A DNA stretch of 40,258 nucleotides from an uncultured Bacilli bacterium (GCA_944358415.1 CALVRA010000012.1:1-40258); one strand, 5' to 3'; positions 14,838-23,083 are shown, counted from the stretch's first letter. Notes: generated by a model from the sequence alone, not told the origin. Numbers and translations: made by a program.

Positions 14838-16166
14838 ATGGAAACCAAACGTTTTGTCGATGAATTCGCTCCATCAGCCGAACAAAACTTAATGGAAGAA
14901 ACAAATGATTATAATGAATTTCCGAATAAAGTTTTATTAGACGAACTTAGAAATAAAATAATTCAAAATATCATCGATAATAAAAGCAAAACAAAAGAAA
15001 ACATGAAAGACTTCGTCAAAGACGAAATCAATAAATCCGTTGAAGGTTATGATCTTCCAAACGAACAGTTAAGTTATATTTATAATTTGATTGATAACGA
15101 AGTAAACGGCTATGGCCCTTTAACTGAGCTTTTAAAAGATAAAGAACTAACCGAAATCATGGTTAATTCCCCAAATGAAATATATATTGAATTAGATGGT
15201 AAAGTTATCAAAGACGATAGTGTTAGTTTTATAAACGATGACCACATTGTAAGAGTAGTTCAAAGACTTATTCAGCCAATTGGTAAAACCATTGATATAG
15301 CCCATCCAATGGTCGATGCTAGACTAGAAGATGGTTCAAGATTAAATGCCATCTTACCACCACTTTCTTTAAATGGACCAGTAGTAACCATTAGAAAATT
15401 TAAAAGTGAACTAGCCAACATCGAAGATTTGCTTAGAAGTGGAACCTTAACCCCATATATGGCTAGATTCTTAGAAGCCTGTGTGCATGCTAAATTAAAC
15501 ATTCTAGTTGTTGGTGGTACTGGGGCAGGTAAAACAACCTTATTAAACGTTTTATCATCATTTTGTGACCCAAACGATAGAATAATTACAATTGAAGATG
15601 CTGCTGAATTAAAACTTAAACAAGACCATGTAATTTCATTAGAAACAAGAACAACTAACTACGAAGGCGAAGGCGCTATCACCATTAGAGATTTAGTCAT
15701 AAATTCACTTAGAATGAGACCAGATCGAATAATTGTTGGTGAAGTCAGAGGAAAAGAAGCCTTCGATATGCTTCAGGCCATGAATACTGGTCACGAAGGA
15801 TCAATGACTACCATGCATGCCAATGGCCCAGAAGATGCCCTAAATAGATTAGAAACAATGGTCTTAATGAATGGAGTTGAAATCCCAGTTACTGCCATTA
15901 GAGAATACATAGAAAGTGCTATCCAAATAGTCGTTCAAGTATCAAGGTTATCTGACGGAAGAAGAAGAGTAACCAGTATCAACGAAATCATTGGCCTTGA
16001 AAACGGCGAAATCAAACAAAAAGAAATCTTTAAATTTAGACAAACTGGCGTCCTTAAAAATGGCGACGTCGATGGAGAATTTTTACTCCATAAATATATT
16101 CCAAAAGTTTACAATAAAATAAAAGCTAAAGGTATTGATGATTTAAAAGATATCTTTGGGAAATAA
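14838..16166 (+). CDS. tadA: Tad pilus assembly ATPase TadA (CpaF family)
   Basis: A 442-residue secretion ATPase that drives Tad/Flp pilus assembly and, in some species, retraction. An N-terminal helical region covers about 1-90. The N-domain 'YGPLTELLKDKELTEIMVN' follows, then 'RLEDGSRLNAILPPLS'. Walker A GGTGAGKTT is at 226-234. The Asp box/Walker B region lies in 'RPDRIIVGEVRGKEAFDMLQAMNTGHEGSMTTMHAN', including the His box. It has a strong AAGGAGG ribosome site and sits between the TadZ-like gene and tadB. It is distinct from the PilB/GspE-type ATPase at 6876-8414: it lacks the zinc tetracysteine and has the CpaF-type N-domain. Confidence 0.95.
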   Translation: METKRFVDEFAPSAEQNLMEETNDYNEFPNKVLLDELRNKIIQNIIDNKSKTKENMKDFVKDEINKSVEGYDLPNEQLSYIYNLIDNEVNGYGPLTELLKDKELTEIMVNSPNEIYIELDGKVIKDDSVSFINDDHIVRVVQRLIQPIGKTIDIAHPMVDARLEDGSRLNAILPPLSLNGPVVTIRKFKSELANIEDLLRSGTLTPYMARFLEACVHAKLNILVVGGTGAGKTTLLNVLSSFCDPNDRIITIEDAAELKLKQDHVISLETRTTNYEGEGAITIRDLVINSLRMRPDRIIVGEVRGKEAFDMLQAMNTGHEGSMTTMHANGPEDALNRLETMVLMNGVEIPVTAIREYIESAIQIVVQVSRLSDGRRRVTSINEIIGLENGEIKQKEIFKFRQTGVLKNGDVDGEFLLHKYIPKVYNKIKAKGIDDLKDIFGK

Positions 16167-16180
16167 GGAGGTGACTAAAG

Positions 16181-17674
16181 ATGAATGGAAATTTCGATAT
16201 CAATAGCGTAGATAAACCAACAAACCAAGACATTACTATCGTATTTACCCCATCTTTAAATGTTACCTCTTATACATACCAAATACTTAAAAACAATATC
16301 CCAATATATACTAAAAATATTCAAGCAAACATAAGTGAAACTATATACCTAACAGATACTGGTATCTATCAAATATCCGTTAAAACAAATCTTTTAAACG
16401 GTCTTACAGATACCATTAATAGTGGACAGTATATTATTGATAAGGAAAAACCAACAATAACCGTAAATCAAGATAAAATAATTACCAAACCTTCAAATAA
16501 TAAGGATATAGTATCATGTGAAGCCACTGATAACTATAGTAAAAACTTAAATTCAAAAATAACCACTAACATAGACACTTTAACCTTAAATAAACCTGGT
16601 AATTACACATATACATGTACTGTCCAAGACGAAGCCGGAAATACTTCAAGTGCCAGTTCTTTAATCTATGTAGAATCACATAACACATCAATATATATTA
16701 TTCAGTATACTTGTCTAATTATTGCTTTTTTATTAATTATTAGAATAACAAAACTTTTTAAAGTATTAAAATTAGACCAAAGACTAGAACCTTATATCAT
16801 TAAACCATTAAAAAGTGATACGATAAGTACTTCAGAAAAACTAAAAACACTCTATCAAAAATTTCTAGAAATGTTTACTAAATATCTAAAAAAATCAGTC
16901 TTTGCTAGTAAATATGCTAAGAAACTAGAAAAATATACCTCAGTAAGTTCTACCTATAAAACTGGATATGACATATTAAGCGGTAAAATCATCATTGCCT
17001 GCTTGTTCACATTAATGGCTATAATCATCAAAGCATTCCAGTTCAAAATCTTAGGTAGCGCAGAAACATTAGGAGTATTTATATTAGGTTTCTTTGTTTT
17101 AGATATTTATCTTTTTGCTAAATATAAAGTCTTTAGATGGAACTTAGAAAGCGACTTTATTGCCGCTATCACCATCATGAATAACTCTTTTAAATCAGGT
17201 AGATCCATCACTCAAGCCATTGAAATTGTCTCGTCAGAAGTAGGAGGAACCATCGGAAATGAATTCAAAAGAATGAATCTAGAATTATTATATGGTCTAG
17301 ACATAAGTCAAGTTTTTAAAAGATTTTCTGAAAGAGTCAAACTAGAAGAAGCCGCTTATTTAACAGCCTCACTAACTATATTAAATAAAACCGGTGGTGA
17401 CATTATTAAAGTATTCTCATCAATAGAAAGAAGTCTTTTTGATAAACGTAAACTTAGACTAGAATTAAAAAGCTTAACTAGTGGTAGTAGAATCATTGTC
17501 TATGTGTTACTAGGAATTCCATTTTTCTTTATTTTAGTAATTAGTCTTATAAATCCAGGATACTTTTTACCTTTTATAACCACTGATATTGGCAGATTAC
17601 TCTTGATATTTATGATAATTTACTATATAATTTTTGTGGTAGTAGTTAGAAAAATAATGAAGGTGGTGATTTAA
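16181..17674 (+). CDS. tadB: TadB-like pilus platform protein with an N-terminal Ig-like ectodomain
   Basis: A 497-residue inner-membrane platform protein. Residues about 190-497 are TadB-like: a membrane helix at about 173-192, two more near 268-312, the cytoplasmic T2SSF domain at about 325-435 ('SFKSGRSITQAIEIVSSEVGG', 'TGGDIIKVFSSIERSLFDKRKLRLEL'), and two final helices. In front is an extra region (about 1-165) of beta-rich Ig/bacterial-surface type, with the recurring 'DKEKPTITV...VSCEATDNYSKN...YTCTVQDEAGN' pattern. No signal peptide precedes it, and the strong AGGAGGTG site 6 bases before ATG 16181 leaves little doubt about the start. By topology (T2SSF domain inside) the Ig-like part should lie outside. 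Canonical TadB is near 300 residues and lacks this domain. Confidence 0.88.
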   Translation: MNGNFDINSVDKPTNQDITIVFTPSLNVTSYTYQILKNNIPIYTKNIQANISETIYLTDTGIYQISVKTNLLNGLTDTINSGQYIIDKEKPTITVNQDKIITKPSNNKDIVSCEATDNYSKNLNSKITTNIDTLTLNKPGNYTYTCTVQDEAGNTSSASSLIYVESHNTSIYIIQYTCLIIAFLLIIRITKLFKVLKLDQRLEPYIIKPLKSDTISTSEKLKTLYQKFLEMFTKYLKKSVFASKYAKKLEKYTSVSSTYKTGYDILSGKIIIACLFTLMAIIIKAFQFKILGSAETLGVFILGFFVLDIYLFAKYKVFRWNLESDFIAAITIMNNSFKSGRSITQAIEIVSSEVGGTIGNEFKRMNLELLYGLDISQVFKRFSERVKLEEAAYLTASLTILNKTGGDIIKVFSSIERSLFDKRKLRLELKSLTSGSRIIVYVLLGIPFFFILVISLINPGYFLPFITTDIGRLLLIFMIIYYIIFVVVVRKIMKVVI

Positions 17675-18375
17675 TGGAAGAAAAAGCCAAATTCATTGAA
17701 AAAATTTACAGTAAAAAAGATTTAAATGAAATTAATAAACAATTAAATTTTTTAGGTAAAGAAACTAAATATACTGTAACAACTTTTTGTCTGACCAGAA
17801 TAATCATCACTGCCATAGTCTTCATTTTAACCATTGCCTTTATGGATAGCGGCTATATATACGCTCCATTTGTCGCTATCGCATGTTACTATCTTTTCTA
17901 TTATTTTAACATAACAAAAAAAATAAAAGAAAGAAATAGACATTTAGAACACGAAGCTTTATATTTCTTTGAAATATTAACTCTTACTTTAGAATCAGGA
18001 AGAAATTTAGAAAACGCTTTAATAGTAACATGTGATAACGTAGAATCAGAAATATCGGATGAATTTAAAAAAGCCTTAGATGAAATAAATTATGGTAAAT
18101 CTCTAATTGAAGCTTTAAGTGACTTAAAAAAACAAATATCATCAGATATAATTGGTAACATAATATTAAATATAATTCAAACAAATAGGTTCGGAAATAG
18201 TATATTAGATACTCTTTATAATGAAGTTGATTTTCTAAGAGAAAAAGAATTATTAACAGCTAAAGAAAAAATCAACAAAATACCAAACAAAGTCAGTATT
18301 ATTTCAGTTTTATTCATAGTTCCATTAATACTAATATTAATACTCGGACCATATTTAATTGAATTTATTAGTTAG
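17674..18375 (+). CDS. tadC: TadC-like pilus platform protein
   Basis: A 233-residue second T2SSF-domain membrane protein, the usual partner of TadB in the Tad platform. Two membrane helices at about 38-90 are followed by a T2SSF domain at about 95-205 ('FFEILTLTLESGRNLENALIVTCDNVESEISDEFKKALDEI', 'NRFGNSILDTLYNEVDFLREKE') and a C-terminal helix. Its start codon shares one base with the tadB stop (TAATG), so translation is coupled, with GGTGGTGAT as ribosome site. It is the last pilus gene; murC begins 12 bases later. Confidence 0.9.
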   Translation: MEEKAKFIEKIYSKKDLNEINKQLNFLGKETKYTVTTFCLTRIIITAIVFILTIAFMDSGYIYAPFVAIACYYLFYYFNITKKIKERNRHLEHEALYFFEILTLTLESGRNLENALIVTCDNVESEISDEFKKALDEINYGKSLIEALSDLKKQISSDIIGNIILNIIQTNRFGNSILDTLYNEVDFLREKELLTAKEKINKIPNKVSIISVLFIVPLILILILGPYLIEFIS

Positions 18376-18387
18376 GAGGAACATCTT

Positions 18388-19689
18388 ATGTATTATTTTA
18401 TTGGGATAAAAGGAACTGGCATGAGTGCACTTGCATGTCTTTTAAAAGACTTAGGTTATGAAGTTAAAGGAAGTGACATTGAAACCCATTTTTTCACTGA
18501 AAAAGGTTTAAATGAAAGAAATATTGAAATTTTACCTTATAATGAAAATAATATAACCAAAGATATGATTATCGTTAAAGGTAATGTCATAAAAGATGAT
18601 CATGAAGAATATCAAAAAGCCAAAGAACTAGACTTAAAAATCTATACATATCAAGAAATGATTGCCAAACTTACCAAAATGTTCATGACCATCACAGTAG
18701 CTGGCTGTCACGGAAAAACAACTACATCTACAATGGCATATCAAGTATTAAACGCCCTTAAAGGAGCTAATTGTCTAATTGGTGATGGCACAGGAAAAGC
18801 TGGTAGAGAAAATAAATATTTCGTCTTAGAAGCTTGTGAATATCAAAGACATTTTCTCGCATACACTCCATACTACGCTATAATAACCAATATTGAATTA
18901 GATCATGTTGACTATTATAAAGATATTGACGATGTTATTGATGCTTATACAGAATATGCCAATAATGCCGAAAAAATGGTCATTGCTTGCGGTGACGATC
19001 CTTATACCCATAGCTTAGAAGTGAATAAACCTATCTTTTACTATGGACTAGATGATGATAATGATATTATTGCCAAGGACGTTGAATACACTGAAAAAGG
19101 CGTTACTTTTGATGTATTTGTTGAAGATAATTACTATGGACACTTTGATCTTCCAATATATGGCAAACACATGCTTTTAGATGCTTTAGCTGTCATTAGC
19201 TTAGCTTATTATGAAAGACTTGAAGCCAAAGAAGTATCTAAAGTCTTAAAAGAATTTCATGCCGCAAGACGTAGATTTAATGAAACAATAGTTGGAACCA
19301 ATGTCCTTATTGATGATTATGCTCATCATCCAACTGAATTAAAATGTACAATTAAATCAGCTAAACAAAAATATCCTAATAAAAAATTAGTTGTTATCTG
19401 GGGACCACATACATATTCAAGAACCAAAGCTTTTAAAGACGATTATATTGAAATACTAAAAACTGTAGATAAAGCTTATATCATGGACATATATGCCGCA
19501 AGAGAAAAACAAGGCGACATCGATATCGATATTAACGATATCATCAAAGCCATTCCAAATGCCGAGCACATCTCTCAAAACGAAGTAGATAAATTATTAC
19601 AATATCAAGACTCTGTATTACTTTTTATGAGTCCAAATGATTTAACAAACTTTGAACAAGATTATATAAATAAAGCTAACCTAGATTAA
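18388..19689 (+). CDS. murC: UDP-N-acetylmuramate--L-alanine ligase
   Basis: A 433-residue Mur ligase that adds L-Ala to UDP-MurNAc, the first step of peptidoglycan stem-peptide synthesis. The N-terminal UMAG-binding fold begins 'FIGIKGTGMSALA' (GIxGxGMS family motif). The ATP P-loop GCHGKTTT is at 106-113, with Cys at a position that varies (Thr or Ala) among MurC enzymes. 'NIELDHVDYY' and 'DDYAHHPTE', typical of MurC, follow. AGGAGG precedes ATG and the gap from tadC is only 12 bases with no obvious promoter, so murC appears to be the last gene of the pilus operon. A terminator contains its stop codon. Its presence shows the organism makes peptidoglycan. Confidence 0.95.
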   Translation: MYYFIGIKGTGMSALACLLKDLGYEVKGSDIETHFFTEKGLNERNIEILPYNENNITKDMIIVKGNVIKDDHEEYQKAKELDLKIYTYQEMIAKLTKMFMTITVAGCHGKTTTSTMAYQVLNALKGANCLIGDGTGKAGRENKYFVLEACEYQRHFLAYTPYYAIITNIELDHVDYYKDIDDVIDAYTEYANNAEKMVIACGDDPYTHSLEVNKPIFYYGLDDDNDIIAKDVEYTEKGVTFDVFVEDNYYGHFDLPIYGKHMLLDALAVISLAYYERLEAKEVSKVLKEFHAARRRFNETIVGTNVLIDDYAHHPTELKCTIKSAKQKYPNKKLVVIWGPHTYSRTKAFKDDYIEILKTVDKAYIMDIYAAREKQGDIDIDINDIIKAIPNAEHISQNEVDKLLQYQDSVLLFMSPNDLTNFEQDYINKANLD

Positions 19690-19701
19690 TCTAGGTTTTT
19701 T
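19678..19701 (+). terminator. Intrinsic terminator of the Tad/murC operon
   Basis: AACCTAGA (19678-19685) pairs with TCTAGGTT (19690-19697), with the 4-base loop TTAA and a T run at 19696-19701. The murC stop codon (19687-19689) is in the loop. Confidence 0.88.
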
Positions 19702-19710
19702 CTAAAAAAC

Positions 19711-19739
19711 TTTAAAATTAGCTAAAAAAATGATAATAT
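19711..19739 (+). promoter_or_regulatory. Possible promoter of the tcdA-like operon
   Basis: TTTAAA (19711-19716), 17-base spacer, and TAATAT (19734-19739) preceded by TGa. Both hexamers are weak; the extended -10 and the position between a terminator and the gene support it. Confidence 0.4.
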
Positions 19740-19765
19740 AAAAAAGAAACCAAAAGGGGGAAAAT

Positions 19766-20443
19766 ATGTTTGAACGCCTAGAATTTTTAATTGGAAACAA
19801 AATAAATATATTAAAAAATAAAACAGTTATGGTAATTGGCCTTGGTGGAGTAGGAGGTCATGCCTTTGAAACCCTAGTAAGAAGTGGTATTCAAAATATT
19901 ATCATCATCGATAATGATAAAATAGATATTACAAATCTAAATAGACAAACACTTGCCTTTCAAGACACTATCGGTAAATATAAAGTAGATGTAGCTCAAA
20001 ATAAAGCTCATAGCATCAATCCAAACTGTCAAATAAAAAAAGAAAAAATTTTTTTAAGCGAAGAGAACATTGAAGAAGTATTTAACCAAAAAATTGACTT
20101 TATCATAGATGCAATAGATACCATAAAGACAAAAAAACTAATTATTAAAAAATGTTTAAAAGAAAAAATACCATTCATATCAGTCATGGGTACAGGAAAT
20201 AAAATGCATCCAGAACTTTTAAAAATAACTGATATAAGAAAAACTGAATATGACCCCATTGCTAAAATAATTAGAAAAATGGTCAAAGAAGAAAAAATCA
20301 AAGGTAAAATACCAGTCATATTTTCTAAAGAAGAGCCATTAATAAAAAATAAACTAGGCTCAAACGCCTTCGTTCCAGCTACTGCTGGACTTTTAGCCGC
20401 AAGCTATGTCATAAATAATTTGTTGGAGGAAAAACATGAATAA
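19766..20443 (+). CDS. tcdA: ThiF/E1-like enzyme, probable tRNA threonylcarbamoyladenosine dehydratase
   Basis: A 225-residue protein of the E1/ThiF adenylating superfamily. The nucleotide-binding motif 'VIGLGGVGGHAFETLVRSGI' is near residues 24-43. Then come 'DNDKIDITNLNRQ', the usual Asp/Asn/Arg ATP-contact segment, and 'DAIDTIKTK'. TcdA (CsdL; YrvM in B. subtilis) cyclises t6A37 to ct6A in ANN-decoding tRNAs. 'TGNKMHPELLKITDIRKTEYDPIAKIIRKMVK' is the segment typical of TcdA rather than ThiF or MoeB, and no zinc Cys pairs are present, which also fits TcdA. GGGGG-type ribosome site upstream; the next gene overlaps its end by 8 bases. Confidence 0.88.
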   Translation: MFERLEFLIGNKINILKNKTVMVIGLGGVGGHAFETLVRSGIQNIIIIDNDKIDITNLNRQTLAFQDTIGKYKVDVAQNKAHSINPNCQIKKEKIFLSEENIEEVFNQKIDFIIDAIDTIKTKKLIIKKCLKEKIPFISVMGTGNKMHPELLKITDIRKTEYDPIAKIIRKMVKEEKIKGKIPVIFSKEEPLIKNKLGSNAFVPATAGLLAASYVINNLLEEKHE

Positions 20444-20966
20444 TCAAATATTAAAAATAATAAGCAGTTTAAAAGGAAGCTTATTAGGTATCGGCTTAGA
20501 AGAAGATATATTACTAGATGCCATTGAAAATAATGAAAATATTCAAACATGTTACCTTTTAACTCCTAAAAACTCAAACAATAAAAAATTTAATCTAACT
20601 AAACGTGGTAGAAATAAAAAAATAAATATTAAAAAGGTAAGAAAACACTTTAAAAAGAAATCATTAAATAACATTATTTGTAATTATAAAGCAATTAAAC
20701 AGTTCCAAAAATCCTTTATTCCAAATAGTGTATATCTAAATAATAGGGACCTTTATATTTATGGAAGTAAAGAAGATATAAAACTTTTAAAACAAAAATA
20801 CCAAAGATATACAAAGAATATAGAAATCATCCATACAGATGAAGGAAATATTCTAAAAGTAAATAACAAAAACACCAAAACAAATTTTTTCAAAGACACT
20901 TTTTATAAAATAAAAGATACCACATCTGAAATATTAGATATTTTAACTGATTTATTAATCAATTAG
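20436..20966 (+). CDS. Protein of unknown function
   Basis: A 176-residue, very basic and Asn/Lys-rich protein that overlaps the tcdA-like gene by 8 bases and has GGAGGA just upstream. The order of segments (LLGIGLEEDILLDAIENN, then a Lys-rich stretch, NNIICNYKAIKQF, and a C-terminal strand pair) vaguely recalls a degenerate Rossmann/methyltransferase core, but no SAM-binding glycine motif is intact. I cannot assign a function. Tight coupling suggests it is made with the tcdA-like enzyme. The C-terminal ~30 residues are amphipathic. No signal peptide or membrane helix. Confidence 0.7.
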   Translation: MNNQILKIISSLKGSLLGIGLEEDILLDAIENNENIQTCYLLTPKNSNNKKFNLTKRGRNKKINIKKVRKHFKKKSLNNIICNYKAIKQFQKSFIPNSVYLNNRDLYIYGSKEDIKLLKQKYQRYTKNIEIIHTDEGNILKVNNKNTKTNFFKDTFYKIKDTTSEILDILTDLLIN

Positions 20967-20977
20967 GAGGAATAAAT

Positions 20978-21577
20978 ATGAATCAAAATATTGAAATACA
21001 AATACCAACCTTAGAATATTTAGAAAATTTTAATTTAATAAAAAGCAAACAAACTGTAAATTTATTAAAAAATTATGATGAATATTGGATTAATAAACCT
21101 TCTTCTTTTAATAATAGTTTTTACTCAAAAATAAATCATATAGGTCAAATAGACACTAGTAAAATAACATCATATTGTGGTGTAAGGCCAATCATAACAA
21201 GTCCAAATTTAGAAAAAATCATCTTGAATAACAAAATAACTAAAAACATCAACACAATCGAATTTGGTTTATGGTATACACCAATAAATAAATCAGTAAA
21301 AAACAAATTAACCATTGAATATAATCAAAATACTAAATCATGGTCTCTCGCTAACACCAATCAATATCAAATAGCGCCCATAACTTGGTATTATAATGAA
21401 ATAGAAAATTTGCTACTGTCACAGAAAATACTATTTTATTCACCAATCCTTTTCAAACAAAACTTTAGTTTTCAAGGTGATTTTCAAAAAACAGACTTAT
21501 ATGCTATATTAAATAGTAGTTTTATCAAAGAAAAATTAACTACTCAAGCACCAAAAATTTATTCTTTACATATTTAA
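20978..21577 (+). CDS. Possible DUF6273-like protein
   Basis: A 199-residue protein without signal peptide, 11 bases after the preceding gene with an AGGAGG site. The stretch 'YWINKPSSFNNSFYSKINHIGQIDTSKITSYCGVRPIITSPNLEK' resembles the DUF6273 pattern (YWLRSPG...GVRPAL), usually found in Bacillota surface proteins. The GVRPII segment is the best evidence. The function of that domain is not established. I see no catalytic motif, and the family call is from memory of the motif only. It is the last gene of the tcdA-like run; no convincing terminator follows. Confidence 0.65.
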   Translation: MNQNIEIQIPTLEYLENFNLIKSKQTVNLLKNYDEYWINKPSSFNNSFYSKINHIGQIDTSKITSYCGVRPIITSPNLEKIILNNKITKNINTIEFGLWYTPINKSVKNKLTIEYNQNTKSWSLANTNQYQIAPITWYYNEIENLLLSQKILFYSPILFKQNFSFQGDFQKTDLYAILNSSFIKEKLTTQAPKIYSLHI

Positions 21578-21606
21578 AAAATAATAAAAAAAGGCAAATA
21601 TTTTCG

Positions 21607-21635
21607 TTGACAAAAAATACTTTATGTGTTAACTT
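21607..21635 (+). promoter_or_regulatory. Promoter of secE-nusG
   Basis: Consensus TTGACA (21607-21612), 17-base spacer, and TAACTT (21630-21635) preceded by TGt, so a perfect -35 plus extended -10 compensates for a weak -10. Confidence 0.75.
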
Positions 21636-21685
21636 ATTAGTAGACACGAAAAAGTGTTTTTTATTTGAAAAAAAGGTGAGGTTGT

Positions 21686-21892
21686 ATGGCAAAAAATAAA
21701 AAAGAAAAAACAAAAGAAAAAAAGAAATTTTTAGGTGGTCTTAGAGGCGAATTCAAAGAAGTAAGATGGCCAAAGAAAAAAGAAATGTTCAAATATTCAA
21801 TTGCAGTATTAATATGTATTATAGTATTCGCATTATTCTTTATCTTATCAGACGTTATTATTGCATTTGTAAGAACATTATTGGAGGGGTAA
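21686..21892 (+). CDS. secE: Preprotein translocase subunit SecE
   Basis: A 68-residue essential subunit of the SecYEG channel that clamps SecY. It has the short Gram-positive form: a basic N-terminus, the conserved amphipathic segment 'GEFKEVRWPKKKEM' (about 24-37), and one membrane helix (about 41-62). AAGGTGAGG precedes ATG. nusG starts three bases after the stop, the near-universal arrangement. rpmG, often just upstream of secE, is absent here. Confidence 0.95.
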   Translation: MAKNKKEKTKEKKKFLGGLRGEFKEVRWPKKKEMFKYSIAVLICIIVFALFFILSDVIIAFVRTLLEG

Positions 21893-21895
21893 TTA

Positions 21896-22420
21896 ATGGA
21901 AAAACAGTGGTATGTCGTAAACACATATTCAGGACATGAAAACAAAGTAAAAGAAAAATTAGAAATGCGTGCCAGTTCGATGGGCATGGAGGATTACATT
22001 TTAAGAGTTGTAGTCCCAGAAGAAACAGTCATTGATAATAACGGAAAAGAAAAAAAAGTCAAACTTTTCCCAGGATATATTTTAGTTGAAATGATAATGA
22101 CTGATGAAGCTTGGTTTATTGTCAGAAATACCCCAGGAGTTACTGGATTTATCGGTTCATCTGGTAAAGGAGCCAAACCATTCCCACTAACACCAGCCGA
22201 AGTAGATAAAATCTTAGGTTCAATGGGCATGAGTAGATTAGATGCGGAAAATGATTTAAAAGAGGGAGAAAAAGTAAAAGTTATCTCTGGACCATTCGAA
22301 GGTATGTATGGCGTTATTAAATCAGTTAACCTAAAAGATGCCAAATTAGAAGTTTCTATCGACTTATTTGGACAAGAAACTATCGTTGAACTTGAATTAT
22401 CACAAATTTCAAAAGCATAA
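21896..22420 (+). CDS. nusG: Transcription elongation/termination factor NusG
   Basis: A 174-residue factor that binds the RNA polymerase clamp and couples transcription to translation or to Rho. The NGN domain (about 1-110) begins 'KQWYVVNTYSGHENKVKEKL' and contains 'FPGYILVEM' and 'VRNTPGVTGFIG'. A C-terminal KOW domain has 'EGEKVKVISGPFEGMYGVIKSVN' (about 122-144). Length is normal for Bacillota NusG. GGAGGGG overlaps the end of secE and serves as its ribosome site. The L11 leader and promoter follow. Confidence 0.97.
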   Translation: MEKQWYVVNTYSGHENKVKEKLEMRASSMGMEDYILRVVVPEETVIDNNGKEKKVKLFPGYILVEMIMTDEAWFIVRNTPGVTGFIGSSGKGAKPFPLTPAEVDKILGSMGMSRLDAENDLKEGEKVKVISGPFEGMYGVIKSVNLKDAKLEVSIDLFGQETIVELELSQISKA

Positions 22421-22445
22421 TTAAACACATAATGCAATATAATTA

Positions 22446-22474
22446 TTTACATTTATACATAAATGTGCTATTAT
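22446..22474 (+). promoter_or_regulatory. Promoter of rplK-rplA
   Basis: TTTACA (22446-22451), 17-base spacer, and TATTAT (22469-22474) with TGc before it. A perfect 8-base hairpin (22482-22489 with 22495-22502) follows just after the expected start site. Confidence 0.7.
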
Positions 22475-22481
22475 TAATACG

Positions 22482-22552
22482 CTATATTATTTTTTAATAT
22501 AGAAAGTGGGAGATTACCAATTGACATGCGGATAATCATTGGAACCACCCAC
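22482..22552 (+). promoter_or_regulatory. 5' leader of rplK, probable ribosomal-protein autoregulatory element
   Basis: GTGGG (22506-22510) closes onto CCCAC (22548-22552). Inside, CCAAT (22517-22521) pairs with ATTGG (22538-22542). GATTA (22512-22516) could instead pair with TAATC (22533-22537), which would cross the first helix. The GTGGGAG...AACCAC pattern recurs before rplA. L1 is known to autoregulate the L11 operon through an mRNA mimic of its rRNA site, so L1 is the most likely ligand; that is inference. Confidence 0.6.
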
Positions 22553-22578
22553 GAAAAAAATTATAGGAGGTGTTTTTC

Positions 22579-23004
22579 GTGGCAAAAGATGCAGTTAAAA
22601 AAATTAAAATTCAAATCGCAGCCGGAAAAGCAACACCAGCTCCACCAGTTGGTACAGCTTTAGGACCTGCAGGAATTAACTTAGGAGATTTTTGTAATCA
22701 GTTTAATGAAGCAACCAGAGATAAAATGGGAGATATTCTTCCAGTTGAAATAACTGTTAATGAAGATAGAAGCTTTAGCTTCGTAGTTAAAACTCCACCA
22801 GCAGCTTTCTTAATTAAAAAAGCTTGCGGAATCAAGAAAGGTTCAGTTAATGGTAAAAATGAAACTGTCGCAACCCTTTCTAAAGACAAACTCAGAGAAA
22901 TAGCTGAAACAAAACTTCCAGATTTAAACTGCTATACCGTAGATGAAGCAATGAAAATCATCGAAGGTACAGCTCGAAATATGGGCGTTAAAGTTGAAGA
23001 ATAA
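22579..23004 (+). CDS. rplK: 50S ribosomal protein L11
   Basis: A 141-residue protein, exactly the usual L11 length. It binds the GTPase-associated centre of 23S rRNA with the L10-L12 stalk and is needed for the stringent response. The N-terminal domain holds '[25 protein letters not shown]' and the C-terminal RNA-binding domain '[21 protein letters not shown]'. I choose the GTG start at 22579, 6 bases after TAGGAGGTG, because the frame open from 22570 would add three residues that overlap the ribosome site. The first gene of the L11-L1 pair. Confidence 0.97.
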   Translation: MAKDAVKKIKIQIAAGKATPAPPVGTALGPAGINLGDFCNQFNEATRDKMGDILPVEITVNEDRSFSFVVKTPPAAFLIKKACGIKKGSVNGKNETVATLSKDKLREIAETKLPDLNCYTVDEAMKIIEGTARNMGVKVEE

Positions 23005-23056
23005 TAAATGAAATTAATTTAAAATCACTTTTATTAAAGAATTTAACCCATGCTAT

Positions 23057-23083
23057 GTGGGAGGAATAATCCGCAAAAACCAC
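23057..23083 (+). promoter_or_regulatory. Leader hairpin before rplA, probable L1 binding site
   Basis: GTGG (23057-23060) pairs with CCAC (23080-23083). An inner GGA (23063-23065) pairs with TCC (23070-23072) around an ATAA loop, leaving an asymmetric internal loop. It ends directly at the rplA ribosome site AAGGAGG (23084-23090), so a bound protein would block initiation. It shares GTGGGAG and AACCAC with the rplK leader. Confidence 0.6.

Noticed and set aside
18388-19689. Cys in the MurC P-loop (GCHGKTTT) as a sign of a non-functional enzyme
   Set aside because: The position varies between Thr and Ala in known MurC proteins and the essential Gly-Lys-Thr is intact, so a small side chain there is probably tolerated.
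21643-21660. Short hairpin with T run (ACAC...GTGT) just before secE as attenuator
   Set aside because: The stem is only four to five pairs and lies at the very 5' end of the predicted transcript; too weak to support.
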